From positions 1,612,001-1,676,000 of the forward strand of contig NZ_CP129019.1 of NCBI RefSeq assembly GCF_020524355.2: a stretch of 64,000 nt of DNA, read 5' to 3'. Below the pieces are notes generated by a model that did no database searches, was not told the origin of the DNA, and saw nothing but the letters and a program-made list of their open reading frames with translations. The position numbers and the translations under genes are program-made. Of this stretch, positions 15,876 to 25,075 are shown one piece after another (position 1 is the stretch's first letter; each line of letters opens with the position of its first letter). Source of the stretch: Mesobacillus subterraneus (lineage in GTDB: Bacteria; Bacillota; Bacilli; Bacillales; Cytobacillaceae).

Positions 15876-18452
15876 ATGACACAAATTGAAATGATTCACC
15901 AACTTGCAGTAAAGCAGACGAAGAATAAGATCATGGAGGATATCCAGAATTTCCTTGGTGAACTGGAAACACTTCCGGATTTCGAGGAGTATCTGGATAA
16001 ACGGAGTACATACATCAGCCAAATCTGGCTCAATGTATGGCTGACTAAATCAACGAATGATTTTTCAAAGCGTGATAAGAAGGCTTTTTTGAGTGAGCGG
16101 GGATATGTTGTTGAAGGTGTGGATCGGAAATTGATCAATAAGCTTTTCAGGAATGAAATGAGAGACTATCAACCCTTCGATACCAAGGAGTGGATTAGGT
16201 CTGCGATTGATACCCTCAGTTGGGATGCGCAGTATTCCCATGCGAGAAAGAAGTTTCTTGAAAAAGCGGAGGAAGACCGGCTGCTTGAGAAAAAGGCAGG
16301 CATAAAGGAGAAAATTTATCAGGTTGCCCACACGGCTTTAAGCAGCTTCCAGGAGACAGCCTATCTTAAAATCAGGTATATGATGGCAAAAGAATTGAAA
16401 AAGATTTTTCATGAAAATCAGAAATTCAAGGATATTGACACTTACATGCTGGAAGAGAGATTGACCGTTATAGGCTCTTTCAATCCTGATGATTACAGGA
16501 CGATGGCTGACTTTTTTGATGAATTGACCGGACAGGTCCATCAGACAGCGAGTTGGGGGCGTTTTTATTTTGAATATGAGGCTTACGGGTATCATTTTGA
16601 GAACAGTGTTCTAAGATATTTTACACAAATAGCAGCTGAAGATGTCATGAAACATCTTGACCAGCAAATTCTCAGCGAATACGAGGAGGCTTTCGCGGAC
16701 AAGCTTTCTGTCGCCGAAACAAAAAGAATCATTAACGACTTGACTGATATTTATTTAGATGGTCTTCTTTTCAAGCTTCAGGAAGAATATGTAACGGACT
16801 TATTGGCTCTAGCTGACATGGAGTTTGAAGAAAGGGGGCATCGTTTGATCTATGAAAGTGACCTTGCAGAGAGGGAGCGGAGAAAGGCTGAGGAACTGGC
16901 GGAGCTTAAACGGAAAAGAGAAGAAGAAGCTCGAATGCTTGAGGACATTTTCGGCAGAGAATACAATCCGTCTCTAAGAAGAAATGTTAGATATATTCTG
17001 CACATAGGTGAAACAAATACAGGGAAAACCCACCACGCTCTTGAAAGAATGAAGGATGCAAGAACTGGCTTGTATTTGGCTCCGCTCCGTCTGTTGGCTC
17101 TTGAGGTTTATGAAAAGCTCAATGCAGAGGGCGTTCCTTGCTCGCTTAAAACAGGCGAGGAAGAAAAGCCTGTGGAAGGAGCAAACCATATATCGTGCAC
17201 AGTAGAAATGTTTCACGAAAAAGAATTCTATGAAGTCGTCGTCATCGATGAATCACAGATGATCGCTGATAAGGATAGAGGATTTTCCTGGTTTAAAGCC
17301 ATTACAAAAGCAAATGCAGAGGAAGTTCATATCATAGGAAGCAAGAATATCAAGGAAATGATGTTAGGTCTGCTGGATGATGGGGTGGCAGAAATTTATG
17401 AATACACTCGTGATATTCCTCTCGAGGTGGAGCATAAAGAGTTCAGCCTGAAGGATACCAAGAAAGGTGATGCACTTGTTTGCTTCTCACGAAAACAAGT
17501 GCTTGAGAATGCATCGAAACTACAGAACAACGGTCGTCAGGTTAGCATGATTTATGGAAGCATGCCGCCAGAAACAAGGAAAAAGCAAATCGACCGATTC
17601 ATCAAAGGAGAAACAAGTGTGGTCGTGGCGACCGACGCTATTGGCATGGGTCTGAATTTGCCAATCAGGAGAATCGTCTTTTTGGAAAATGAAAAATTCG
17701 ATGGTACGAGAAGAAGGAGACTTACATCTCAGGAGATCAAGCAAATAGCAGGGCGTGCTGGCAGAAAAGGGATTTACAATGTTGGACGAGTAGCGTTTAC
17801 CTCAGATATTAGTTTGATGACAAAGCTTCTTGAGAAAGAGGACAAACCTGTAGAGACGTTCTCCATTGCCCCAACTTCGGGTATTTTTGAAAGGTTCCAA
17901 AAATACCATCGTTCTCTTGCTGTTTTCTTTGAATTATGGGATAAGTTCGAGAGTCCTAAAGGGACGAACAAAGCTTCGCTGTCAGAAGAAAGAGAGCTAT
18001 ATGAGTACATCAGGGATTCTGAAATTGAAGCGAGAATTCCAATGATGGAGCTGTATGGATTCCTTCACCTTCCTTTTTCTTCAAGAGAACCTGCTCTTAT
18101 CGAACAATGGCTTGAAACAATCAGGGCAATTGTCGCAGATGCAGAACTTCCGGAGCCTCCAGTCAAAACTGCCTCCCTGGAGGAACTGGAGCTTTCTTAT
18201 AAAGCAATTGGTCTTCATTTATTGTTTTTATATAAGCTTGGAAGAAAAACGGAGGCTGTCTACTGGGAAAGAGTTCGTACAGGCTTGAGTGACGATGTTC
18301 ACGAATTTTTAAAGTCAGAAGTGAAAAATTATAAAAAGAAGTGCAGGCATTGCGGAAAAGGGATTCATGTGGATTCACCATACCAGATTTGTGATACCTG
18401 CTATGCATCTAGAAACAGAAAAAGAGTGGAAAACAGAGATCGTTGGAGGTAA
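15876..18452 (+). CDS. Suv3-like ATP-dependent RNA helicase
   Basis: 858 aa. About 370 residues of helical N-terminal region precede the helicase core. Motif I is HIGETNTGKTHHAL, Ia LYLAPLRLLA, motif II VVVIDESQMI (DESQ rather than DEAD/DEAH), III IIGSKN, and V-VI TDAIGMGLNLPIRRIVF with QIAGRAGRKG. This spacing is typical of the Suv3 family, which in mitochondria unwinds RNA for degradation. The C-terminus ends in a four-Cys zinc ribbon (CRHCGKG, then CDTCYA), not usual for Suv3. AAGGGG lies 7 nt before the ATG. Single gene with its own terminator. An RNA turnover role is inferred from the family. Confidence 0.85.
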   Translation: MTQIEMIHQLAVKQTKNKIMEDIQNFLGELETLPDFEEYLDKRSTYISQIWLNVWLTKSTNDFSKRDKKAFLSERGYVVEGVDRKLINKLFRNEMRDYQPFDTKEWIRSAIDTLSWDAQYSHARKKFLEKAEEDRLLEKKAGIKEKIYQVAHTALSSFQETAYLKIRYMMAKELKKIFHENQKFKDIDTYMLEERLTVIGSFNPDDYRTMADFFDELTGQVHQTASWGRFYFEYEAYGYHFENSVLRYFTQIAAEDVMKHLDQQILSEYEEAFADKLSVAETKRIINDLTDIYLDGLLFKLQEEYVTDLLALADMEFEERGHRLIYESDLAERERRKAEELAELKRKREEEARMLEDIFGREYNPSLRRNVRYILHIGETNTGKTHHALERMKDARTGLYLAPLRLLALEVYEKLNAEGVPCSLKTGEEEKPVEGANHISCTVEMFHEKEFYEVVVIDESQMIADKDRGFSWFKAITKANAEEVHIIGSKNIKEMMLGLLDDGVAEIYEYTRDIPLEVEHKEFSLKDTKKGDALVCFSRKQVLENASKLQNNGRQVSMIYGSMPPETRKKQIDRFIKGETSVVVATDAIGMGLNLPIRRIVFLENEKFDGTRRRRLTSQEIKQIAGRAGRKGIYNVGRVAFTSDISLMTKLLEKEDKPVETFSIAPTSGIFERFQKYHRSLAVFFELWDKFESPKGTNKASLSEERELYEYIRDSEIEARIPMMELYGFLHLPFSSREPALIEQWLETIRAIVADAELPEPPVKTASLEELELSYKAIGLHLLFLYKLGRKTEAVYWERVRTGLSDDVHEFLKSEVKNYKKKCRHCGKGIHVDSPYQICDTCYASRNRKRVENRDRWR

Positions 18453-18460
18453 TCAGGTGT

Positions 18461-18500
18461 AAGCGGGGCTTTCGTTTGGAATCCCCGCTTTTATTAATTT
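18461..18500 (+). terminator. Intrinsic terminator of the helicase gene
   Basis: AAGCGGGG / CCCCGCTT stem with a 14-nt loop, then TTATTAATTTT. Confidence 0.8.
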
Positions 18501-18526
18501 TATAAGAAAGTATTACACTTAGATTA

Positions 18527-18596
18527 GTGTCCAGCTCCACCGCCTAGACACTATAGTCGCTTGTCGGGGCTGAACAAGGCGCTTTGGCTTTTCTAA
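18527..18596 (+). repeat. Dispersed Bacillaceae intergenic repeat
   Basis: Starts GTGTCCAGCTCCACCGCCTA and continues through TCGGGGCTGAACAAGGCGC. The TGTC-(T/C)AGCTCCA-CGCCTA opening is a widely scattered Bacillus intergenic element (general knowledge). A short inverted fragment of the same element is at 51354-51376. Confidence 0.55.
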
Positions 18597-18604
18597 TGAT
18601 AGAA

Positions 18605-18632
18605 GTATATAACAGTTCAAACACCATATGAT
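18605..18632 (+). promoter_or_regulatory. Possible sporulation sigma-E promoter
   Basis: GTATATA, 13-nt spacer, CATATGAT; partial match to the sigma-E pattern. It fits the spore-type hydrolase 32 nt downstream. Confidence 0.35.
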
Positions 18633-18663
18633 TATAGAAGAAAAAATAAAAAGGTGTGATCAG

Positions 18664-19929
18664 ATGGCTGTCCACGTAGTTAGGCCAGGAGAGAACCTTT
18701 GGGAAATTACCAGAACCTATGGTGTATCGATCCAAAGTGTTGTCGATTTAAACGGACTTCCTTCCACTAGCTTAATCATTCCCGGGCTTGCACTCTATAT
18801 CCCAGATCTGCAGCCAATTATTCGCTATTATAAAATTAAGGCCGGTGATACACTATGGAGGCTGGCTTTACAGTTCAGGACGAGTGTCAACAGCATCGTC
18901 AGCGCAAATCCCGGACTTGATCCCAACAGATTGTATATAGGACAGAACATTAATATTCCTTCACCTGTTAAGCCGCAGTTTTCTACACTTGGATTCATCG
19001 TACCTGGCGCTTCTCCAAACTTTCTAACTGATTTCGAAAGCATCGCCCATAATCTTACATTCGCTGCTGTTGCGGCCTTCACCTTTACAGCAGAAGGATA
19101 CGCTTATGTGTTAGGGGATGATGTCCCTATTGTTCGTAAAAGCAGAGAACGGAATGTCATTCCATTATTATTAATCCAAAACACTACTGCTTCCGGATTC
19201 AGCAAAGAACTGGCAGGCAATGTATTGGCTTCTCCAATATACCGCAGTAACCTTGTTGCCAGTCTTGTGAATTTAGCAATTCAAAGAGGCTATGGCGGCA
19301 TCAGCGTTGACCTCGAATTTATCCCGCCGCCGCAGAGAGAAGGTTTCAATACATTCCTCCGTGAACTGAAGGCTGCAATGGGCAACCTTATTTTACATGT
19401 CAACGTTCATGCAAAAACAGAAGATATCCCGACAAATCCAATTATAGGAGCCTATGATTATAAAACGATCGGTGAGATTGCTGACATTGTGGCTGTTATG
19501 ACAATTGATTACGGCTACCCGGGAGGACCGCCTGATCCTGTTTCTCCTCTATGGTGGATCGCACTCGTTGTCAGGTATTCGTTAACATTGATTCCACGTG
19601 AAAAATTGCAAATCGGTCTGCCGCTTTACGGGCATGACAAAGTCGTCTCGACCAATCAATATCGAGCACTCTCCGTGCTGGACGCACAAAACCTTGCTAT
19701 TTCTACTGGTGCGGTCATCCAGTATGATACCGCTGCCAGGTCCCCATGGTTCACGTATTGGAAAGGCACCGAAGAGCATATCGTCTGGTTTGAGGACATT
19801 CGAAGCTATATTGAAAAGTACAGATTGATCGATTTATATCAGCTTTATGGCTCAACTTATTGGCAGCTTAGTTTTGAAGCTCCTCAAAATTGGGCTTACT
19901 TGGATAAAGTTGATGTAATTAAACTGTGA
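18664..19929 (+). CDS. Spore-type LysM plus GH18 peptidoglycan hydrolase (YaaH/YdhD-like)
   Basis: Two LysM wall-binding domains at the N-terminus (VVRPGENLWEITRTYGVS; KIKAGDTLWRLALQF), then a GH18 catalytic domain of about 310 residues. The GH18 strand-4 motif reads YGGISVDLEFIPP, keeping the acidic pair and catalytic Glu of DxxDxDxE-type enzymes. Relatives (SleL/YaaH, YdhD) are made in the mother cell and act on spore cortex fragments. Start at ATG 18664 with AAGGTG 8 nt upstream; 421 aa. No signal peptide, as usual in this group. A possible sigma-E promoter lies upstream. Confidence 0.9.
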   Translation: MAVHVVRPGENLWEITRTYGVSIQSVVDLNGLPSTSLIIPGLALYIPDLQPIIRYYKIKAGDTLWRLALQFRTSVNSIVSANPGLDPNRLYIGQNINIPSPVKPQFSTLGFIVPGASPNFLTDFESIAHNLTFAAVAAFTFTAEGYAYVLGDDVPIVRKSRERNVIPLLLIQNTTASGFSKELAGNVLASPIYRSNLVASLVNLAIQRGYGGISVDLEFIPPPQREGFNTFLRELKAAMGNLILHVNVHAKTEDIPTNPIIGAYDYKTIGEIADIVAVMTIDYGYPGGPPDPVSPLWWIALVVRYSLTLIPREKLQIGLPLYGHDKVVSTNQYRALSVLDAQNLAISTGAVIQYDTAARSPWFTYWKGTEEHIVWFEDIRSYIEKYRLIDLYQLYGSTYWQLSFEAPQNWAYLDKVDVIKL

Positions 19930-19996
19930 CTATAATCATTCATTCATTGACTGAAACCTTGTACTTCAGTGAAACTGAATAGGATCTAGAAGTTGT

Positions 19997-20038
19997 AAGC
20001 ATCTGTTTTCAAAATAGAAACAGGTGCTTTTTTAATTT
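19997..20038 (+). terminator. Intrinsic terminator of the GH18 gene
   Basis: AAGCATCTGTTTTC / GAAACAGGTGCTT stem followed by TTTTTAATTTT. Confidence 0.85.
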
Positions 20039-20107
20039 TAAAAGGTGATTGCTCTCTGTTTTGGGGTATTAATAAGTAAATAGATTCATATAAGAGGAGG
20101 ATTTTAA

Positions 20108-20491
20108 ATGAATAATTTTCTTAAGAGCGGCTTTCTGCTTGGACTGGGAGCAGCGGTTGCGGGCAAGGAGAAAGTAGATGAAACCATTACGAAGCTTGTT
20201 GAGAAAGGGAATATGACCCAGGCTGAAGCAGACACCATTTTTGACGATTTTCTTAAAAAGGGTGAATCGAAGAGCGGGGAATGGAACAAGGAATTCAAAG
20301 AGATGGCTAGAAGCCAGCTGACAGAGCTTGGTTTTGTCACAAGGGAAGAATTAGACACTATACAGGCACAGCTTGTATTAATGCGCGAGGAACTTTCACA
20401 ACTTAGAAGCAGCGGATTAAATAAAGATATTGACCAGGTTGAAAACGGAATGGAGAATATTCACCCTGGATTTTCAAAAGACGATGAATAA
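20108..20491 (+). CDS. Phasin-like helical protein
   Basis: 127 aa, strongly helical with coiled-coil potential. The N-terminal GFLLGLGAAVAGKEKVDETITKLV pattern and the later helix ending LDTIQAQLVLMREELSQLR match the PhaF-type phasin group (polyhydroxyalkanoate granule-associated proteins). In Bacillaceae such genes sit next to an ABC1/UbiB kinase, as here (15 nt apart). GAGGAGG precedes the ATG. Whether it binds PHA granules or lipids is unknown. Confidence 0.75.
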   Translation: MNNFLKSGFLLGLGAAVAGKEKVDETITKLVEKGNMTQAEADTIFDDFLKKGESKSGEWNKEFKEMARSQLTELGFVTREELDTIQAQLVLMREELSQLRSSGLNKDIDQVENGMENIHPGFSKDDE

Positions 20492-20505
20492 CAGCGGGTG
20501 ATGGA

Positions 20506-22182
20506 ATGTTGACGGACCGATTAAGACGGTTAAATAGATATAGAGAGATAGCATCATTATTTGTAAAATATGGATTTGGCTATGTGCTGGAAGAGGTGGG
20601 GCTGTTCCATATCCTTTCATTGAAGGATCGAATCGCTGCAGATGTAAAAAGAGGAAATACAAAAGAAGCAGGTTACCGGATAAGGTGTATGTTAGAAGAA
20701 CTGGGGCCCGCTTTTATAAAGCTTGGCCAGCTCCTCAGCATCAGGAGTGATATGCTTCCTGAAGAGATTGTCAAAGAATTGGAGCTGCTTCAGGATCAGG
20801 TTCCTCCAGTGTCTATTGAAAAAATAAAAGAAAAGCTTCACCATGAGTTTGGCAGGCCAGTTGAGGAAGTCTTCGCCTATTTTAATGAGGATTATGTAGC
20901 AGCAGCTTCGATTGGGCAGGTTCATGAAGCAGTACTGACAACTGGGGAGTCTGTCATGGTGAAGATCCAGCGCCCGCAAATCAAGCAGACCGTCCATACG
21001 GACCTTGATATTTTAAGAGATATTGCGAGGTTGATTGAGCAGCGATATGACTGGGCTCAATATTACAATATAACTGATATGGTTGAAGAGCTGTCTGAAT
21101 CAATCCGCAGGGAGCTGGATTATACTGAGGAAGCCCGTAATACGGATATGGTCCAAAAGCAGTTTGAAGATTGTGAATCAATAAAAGTGCCAGTTATCTT
21201 TCCTGATTACTCAACTCAGCATATTCTCACTATGGAAAAGGTCGAAGGGATTAAGCTCAACGAACTGAATACTACTGTTATTGAAAATGAGGAAAAACGG
21301 AGGATCGCGGATTTATTGGTAAGTGCATTCATAACCCAAATTTTAAAAGAAGGTTTTTTTCACGGTGATCCGCATCCTGGTAATATCCTTTATAATCAAG
21401 AAACTCAGCAGTTGATTTTTATTGACTTTGGGCAGGTAGGCCGTCTGTCAGCAAGCTTAAGGTATGATTCTGCATCCATGATGATGGGAATCATGCAAGA
21501 GGATACTCATAAGATTGTCAAGTCTATCTTCCGGATGGCCTATGTTCCTTCTGATATTGATGAACAGCATTTTTATGACCGAGTAGATGGAATCAGGAAA
21601 GCGGTTGAAAGGTCGTCGAAAGATGGTCTAAGTTTAGGTTTGACCGTCAAAGAGTTGTTTGCTGCGGCACAGGAACATCGGATCATCCTGCCAAAGGAAA
21701 TGACAATGATGGGGAAAGCGCTGATCACGATTGAAGGAATCATCTCCGAAATTGACCCAGCCCTGGATATGATGGAGATAGCCAAACCTTATGGGGAACA
21801 GATTATGATGGAGAGGTACGATCCGATTAAAATGGGTAAAAGGCTTTGGAATAAAGCTGAGGATTTGTCTGATACATTCACCAATATCCCGAATCAGGTT
21901 GAAAATGTTTTAAACCAGGCTTCAAAAGGTGATTTAAAGTTTGAAATCAGCTTATCTGAAATCAATCGGATCCTTCATAAATTCGACCGCATCAGCAACC
22001 AGGTTTCCTTCAGTTTGACACTGCTTGCCTTCAGTATTGTTGTTCTAGGTTTGATTGTAGGAGCAACATTTGGCAATAATACTATACTGACAAGCGTGCC
22101 GGCCATCGAAGTAGGATTTATCATTGCATTCGGAATGTTTTTATGGATAATTTATTCTATATTGAAGTCTGGCTGCTTTTAA
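20506..22182 (+). CDS. AarF/ABC1/UbiB family atypical kinase
   Basis: 558 aa. UbiB hallmarks in order: KLGQLLSIRSDMLP (the KxGQ motif), AAASIGQVHEA (Ala-rich loop in place of the Gly-rich loop), HGDPHPGNILY (catalytic loop) and FIDFGQVGRLS (metal-binding DFG). The C-terminus has two membrane segments (LTLLAFSIVVLGLIVGATF; FIIAFGMFLWIIYSIL). Family members support isoprenoid-quinone or lipid metabolism as atypical ATPases/kinases. Likely co-transcribed with the phasin-like gene; the ATG at 20506 follows GGGTGATGG. Confidence 0.93.
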   Translation: MLTDRLRRLNRYREIASLFVKYGFGYVLEEVGLFHILSLKDRIAADVKRGNTKEAGYRIRCMLEELGPAFIKLGQLLSIRSDMLPEEIVKELELLQDQVPPVSIEKIKEKLHHEFGRPVEEVFAYFNEDYVAAASIGQVHEAVLTTGESVMVKIQRPQIKQTVHTDLDILRDIARLIEQRYDWAQYYNITDMVEELSESIRRELDYTEEARNTDMVQKQFEDCESIKVPVIFPDYSTQHILTMEKVEGIKLNELNTTVIENEEKRRIADLLVSAFITQILKEGFFHGDPHPGNILYNQETQQLIFIDFGQVGRLSASLRYDSASMMMGIMQEDTHKIVKSIFRMAYVPSDIDEQHFYDRVDGIRKAVERSSKDGLSLGLTVKELFAAAQEHRIILPKEMTMMGKALITIEGIISEIDPALDMMEIAKPYGEQIMMERYDPIKMGKRLWNKAEDLSDTFTNIPNQVENVLNQASKGDLKFEISLSEINRILHKFDRISNQVSFSLTLLAFSIVVLGLIVGATFGNNTILTSVPAIEVGFIIAFGMFLWIIYSILKSGCF

Positions 22183-22204
22183 CGTAGACTTTTTTCATAA
22201 AATT

Positions 22205-22236
22205 AGGCAATGTTCATACCATTGCCCTTTTTTCTG
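22205..22236 (+). terminator. Intrinsic terminator
   Basis: GGCAATG / CATTGCC stem with a 7-nt loop, then CTTTTTTCT. Confidence 0.8.
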
Positions 22237-22297
22237 TGGAAAAGATAGTTATTTGAGCAGATTACTGTAATGAACTAAGGATTCGGAGGAGCTAATT

Positions 22298-23224
22298 ATG
22301 CCTTGCAGAACTACTGATGAATTAAATGAACTGGTACAAAAAGCAAAAAAGTATACTGATGGCGGGAAGGTTGCAGATTACATTCCTGCCTTGGCGATAG
22401 CGAATCCTGAAGAGTTGTCCGTTGCCATTTTTCATGATGATGGAACTTGTGTCTCTGCCGGGGACATTCAGCAGAAGCTAACTTTGCAGAGTGTCTCAAA
22501 AGTACTGACACTTGCACTCGCCCTTATAGATTACGGAGAAGAGGCTGTTTTTGACAAGGTGGGTTATGAACCAACTGGTGATCCGTTCAATTCCATTGTT
22601 AAACTGGAATTTAGTCCTTCGAAACCGTTGAATCCAATGATTAATGCAGGGGCACTCGCAGTGACTCATATGATAAAAGGGAGGGATTCCGAGGAACGGT
22701 TCCAACGGATTCTCTCATTCATACAGGAACTGGCAGGTAATTCTTCTGTTGGTTATTCAGATGAAGTTGCTCAGTCAGAATATGAAACTTCAGATCTCAA
22801 CAGAGCATTATGCTATTTTTTAAAGCAGCATGGGGTGATTGATGAGGATGTTGAGGAATTGTTAAAGGTTTATACGAAGCAATGCGCGATCGAAATGGAT
22901 TGCCTGGATCTTGCCCGGATTGGTTGTGTGTTCGCAATGGATGGTTTGGAGCCTGCTACTAATCGAAGGTTGATACCTGCCCATGTGGCTCGTCTTTGTA
23001 AAACATTCATGGTTACCTGTGGAATGTACAATGCTTCGGGAGAGTTTGCTGTAAGGGTCGGAATTCCTGCAAAAAGTGGTGTATCAGGTGGGATTATGGG
23101 GTCTGTTCCAAATAGATTTGGTATTGGTATTTTAGGGCCAGCCCTTGATGAGAAAGGGAACAGCATTGGAGGAATCAAGCTGCTTGAAAGCATGTCTGCA
23201 AAGTATAAAATGAGTATGTTTTAA
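22298..23224 (+). CDS. glsA: Glutaminase
   Basis: Hydrolyses L-glutamine to glutamate and ammonia. 308 aa, standard for the serine-dependent beta-lactamase-fold glutaminases. The catalytic S-x-x-K motif is [25 protein letters not shown] and [15 protein letters not shown] are conserved family blocks around the substrate pocket. CGGAGGAGC lies 6-7 nt before the ATG. Single-gene unit. Confidence 0.96.
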   Translation: MPCRTTDELNELVQKAKKYTDGGKVADYIPALAIANPEELSVAIFHDDGTCVSAGDIQQKLTLQSVSKVLTLALALIDYGEEAVFDKVGYEPTGDPFNSIVKLEFSPSKPLNPMINAGALAVTHMIKGRDSEERFQRILSFIQELAGNSSVGYSDEVAQSEYETSDLNRALCYFLKQHGVIDEDVEELLKVYTKQCAIEMDCLDLARIGCVFAMDGLEPATNRRLIPAHVARLCKTFMVTCGMYNASGEFAVRVGIPAKSGVSGGIMGSVPNRFGIGILGPALDEKGNSIGGIKLLESMSAKYKMSMF

Positions 23225-23252
23225 TGAGGATTTTTTCCACCGCCACAGCCAT

Positions 23253-23292
23253 GAAAAAATTGAAGGACGTGTACATGAGTACCGTCCTTAAT
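23253..23292 (-). terminator. Terminator of the actin-like operon
   Basis: AAGGACG / CGTCCTT stem with a 13-nt loop. On the minus strand it is followed by CAATTTTTTCATGG. It may also stop readthrough from glsA. Confidence 0.6.
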
Positions 23293-23302
23293 TTGAATAT
23301 AA

Positions 23303-23677
23303 TTAACCCCCGAACGCATCAAGAATATCTTCAACTTCCTTCATATTGAGTAATTTTGCAGCATCCGTTTGCTCTTTTATGACTCTTGCTTTTATAGGTG
23401 ATTGAATGTGGTAGATTCCATCTTCAAGCATAGAACGAATGTCGGCGAGCTGCTGAAGGATTTCAGCAGAACCACCACTCAATACTGGCTTTGGATTTAG
23501 GTAATGATGGAGAGCGGATAGGACAAGGTGGCTCAGCGAACTGTTTTCAGCATGATATTCGATTTGGTCCGCGATTTTTGGAGAAACCGCATACGACTCT
23601 CCAGTCTTGACATCAATATATCGTTCAGGGACAGTTATCGCGATCTTATTTGCATAATCCGTATAGGTGTTTGACAT
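23303..23677 (-). CDS. Small partner of the actin-like protein (ParR/adaptor-like)
   Basis: 124 aa, mostly helical and charged. The N-terminus (NKIAITVPERYIDVKTGESY) could form a DNA-binding beta strand, followed by a helix (SLSHLVLSALHHYLN) as in ribbon-helix-helix ParR/Alp7R-like adaptors. Translation is coupled to the actin-like gene, whose TGA overlaps an ATG. I favour ATG 23677, 9 nt after AAGG; ATG 23686 is the alternative. The adaptor role is inferred from position; I do not recognise the sequence itself. Confidence 0.6.
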   Translation of the reverse strand: MSNTYTDYANKIAITVPERYIDVKTGESYAVSPKIADQIEYHAENSSLSHLVLSALHHYLNPKPVLSGGSAEILQQLADIRSMLEDGIYHIQSPIKARVIKEQTDAAKLLNMKEVEDILDAFGG

Positions 23678-23682
23678 ACCGA

Positions 23683-24873
23683 TCATCCTTCAATGGAAAT
23701 TAGTTCCTCGGTATTCTCATGTTGTTTCTTGAGTTGATTCATTTTGGCTAAAATCATGAGTCCGAAGACGTTCAATTTTTCCAGGTTTTCAGGGAAAGTC
23801 AGCTCGATTGGGCGTCCCTTATCGGCCCATCTGACGGCAGCTTCCTGGATTTGCGTTTGGGCAAGTTTTGCTGCCCCGCCAACTGCGATATAGCGGGATG
23901 CCCCCTTGATTTCACTGGAACTGCTTCTGGCACGGTCAAAATGCTCAAGATACTTTATAGCCATGATTCTCAATTGAGGAATCACGTACTTGCTAATATC
24001 TTTTCTGACACCGGCGAAGGGTTCGACGTACCACTCTGATAGGCCGGCGAACAGCTTCTCTTCAAGTTCAGATCTGGAGTCGAAGGTGTATAATTCATTT
24101 TTGCTAACTTTTTTAATGATTGTATCTAAAAACAAATTGATTCCAAAGTGGTCTCCTTCAACTGACGCAACAGGTTTGCTGTTCTTAATACCGACAAAAT
24201 CTACAGAATCACCGCCAAGGTCTCCAATGATAACGCCTTTCTTGGAATCCTTTACTAAAATTTCGTCCTTAATTGTCAGTGTATCGACATCCCGAATTAA
24301 TCCTAAATAGGCACAGGCTCCTTCAGCGCCAACAATTACATCCTTGATTTCAAGCTTGACAATCAGTTCTTTCGGCTCCGGAATTCCCGGCACTTTATGG
24401 AGTGTAATGGTATGGTTACCAATCAAGCGCTGCTTGAGTATTTCTTTCTTCTCCTTATATTGCGTGGTTGGAAGAGATACAGCTAATTGGTCTATACAAT
24501 AGCTTAGTTCAATGTCGGTTGGATTAATGAGAGATGCATGGTAGGCTGCAGCGGCAAACAGAAGGATATATGTGCGGTCTTCGTCAGCTTTTTGATTATT
24601 GCTTGCTGTCAGGCTGACATTTCTTTGCTTGGCAGCCGCCTTTCCAGCGTAAAAGATTTCTCTTTTGTTTGTGATCGCCGGACTTTTTATCTCTACGATC
24701 AAATTTTCCTCGAGTTCAATATCTTCCTCATCATAGGGCTTTTCATAAAATTCATCGTCATACAATGCAATGGCGTTTGGCATTTGGTATTCCATCAGCT
24801 CTCCGTGATCAGAGGCCAGAACCTTATACCAGCTGTTGCCTATGTCGACTGCGAAATAATTATAATTGTTCAT
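23683..24873 (-). CDS. ParM/Alp-like bacterial actin
   Basis: 396 aa ATPase of the actin superfamily, close to plasmid segregation actins (ParM/StbA/Alp7A). Phosphate 1 loop: FAVDIGNSWYKVLASD; phosphate 2: KGVIIGDLGGDSVDFVGI; adenosine motif: SRYIAVGGAAKLAQ. A family-like interior (YAGKAAAKQRN) is also present. Start moved to ATG 24873, which has AAGGAGGAGG 7 nt upstream. These proteins polymerise into filaments that push DNA apart; a chromosomal copy here could be a relic of a plasmid or have a new job. It is divergent from, and next to, spore-surface genes. Confidence 0.8.
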   Translation of the reverse strand: MNNYNYFAVDIGNSWYKVLASDHGELMEYQMPNAIALYDDEFYEKPYDEEDIELEENLIVEIKSPAITNKREIFYAGKAAAKQRNVSLTASNNQKADEDRTYILLFAAAAYHASLINPTDIELSYCIDQLAVSLPTTQYKEKKEILKQRLIGNHTITLHKVPGIPEPKELIVKLEIKDVIVGAEGACAYLGLIRDVDTLTIKDEILVKDSKKGVIIGDLGGDSVDFVGIKNSKPVASVEGDHFGINLFLDTIIKKVSKNELYTFDSRSELEEKLFAGLSEWYVEPFAGVRKDISKYVIPQLRIMAIKYLEHFDRARSSSSEIKGASRYIAVGGAAKLAQTQIQEAAVRWADKGRPIELTFPENLEKLNVFGLMILAKMNQLKKQHENTEELISIEG

Positions 24874-25075
24874 TTTATCCTCCTCCTTTTGAATCCTATG
24901 CAAAAAGCAAGTTCAATTGTGCAAGTACCTAGTTTTTATGTAGTAAAGAAATTAAATAATGAGGAAAAATGGATGATCCGAAAAAAATCCGCATTTGTGC
25001 TGATTCATTCATCTAGTCCAAAAAATCTAGCAGGAATAGGATAAATTGTACAAGAAATTTAAAAGGAGGAAAAAA

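Noticed and set aside
24538..25044. 168-aa plus-strand ORF
   Set aside because: Antisense to the actin-like gene, hydrophobic shadow frame without a ribosome site.
24874..25075. parC-like centromere repeats upstream of the actin-like gene
   Set aside because: No iterated short repeat is visible in this gap.
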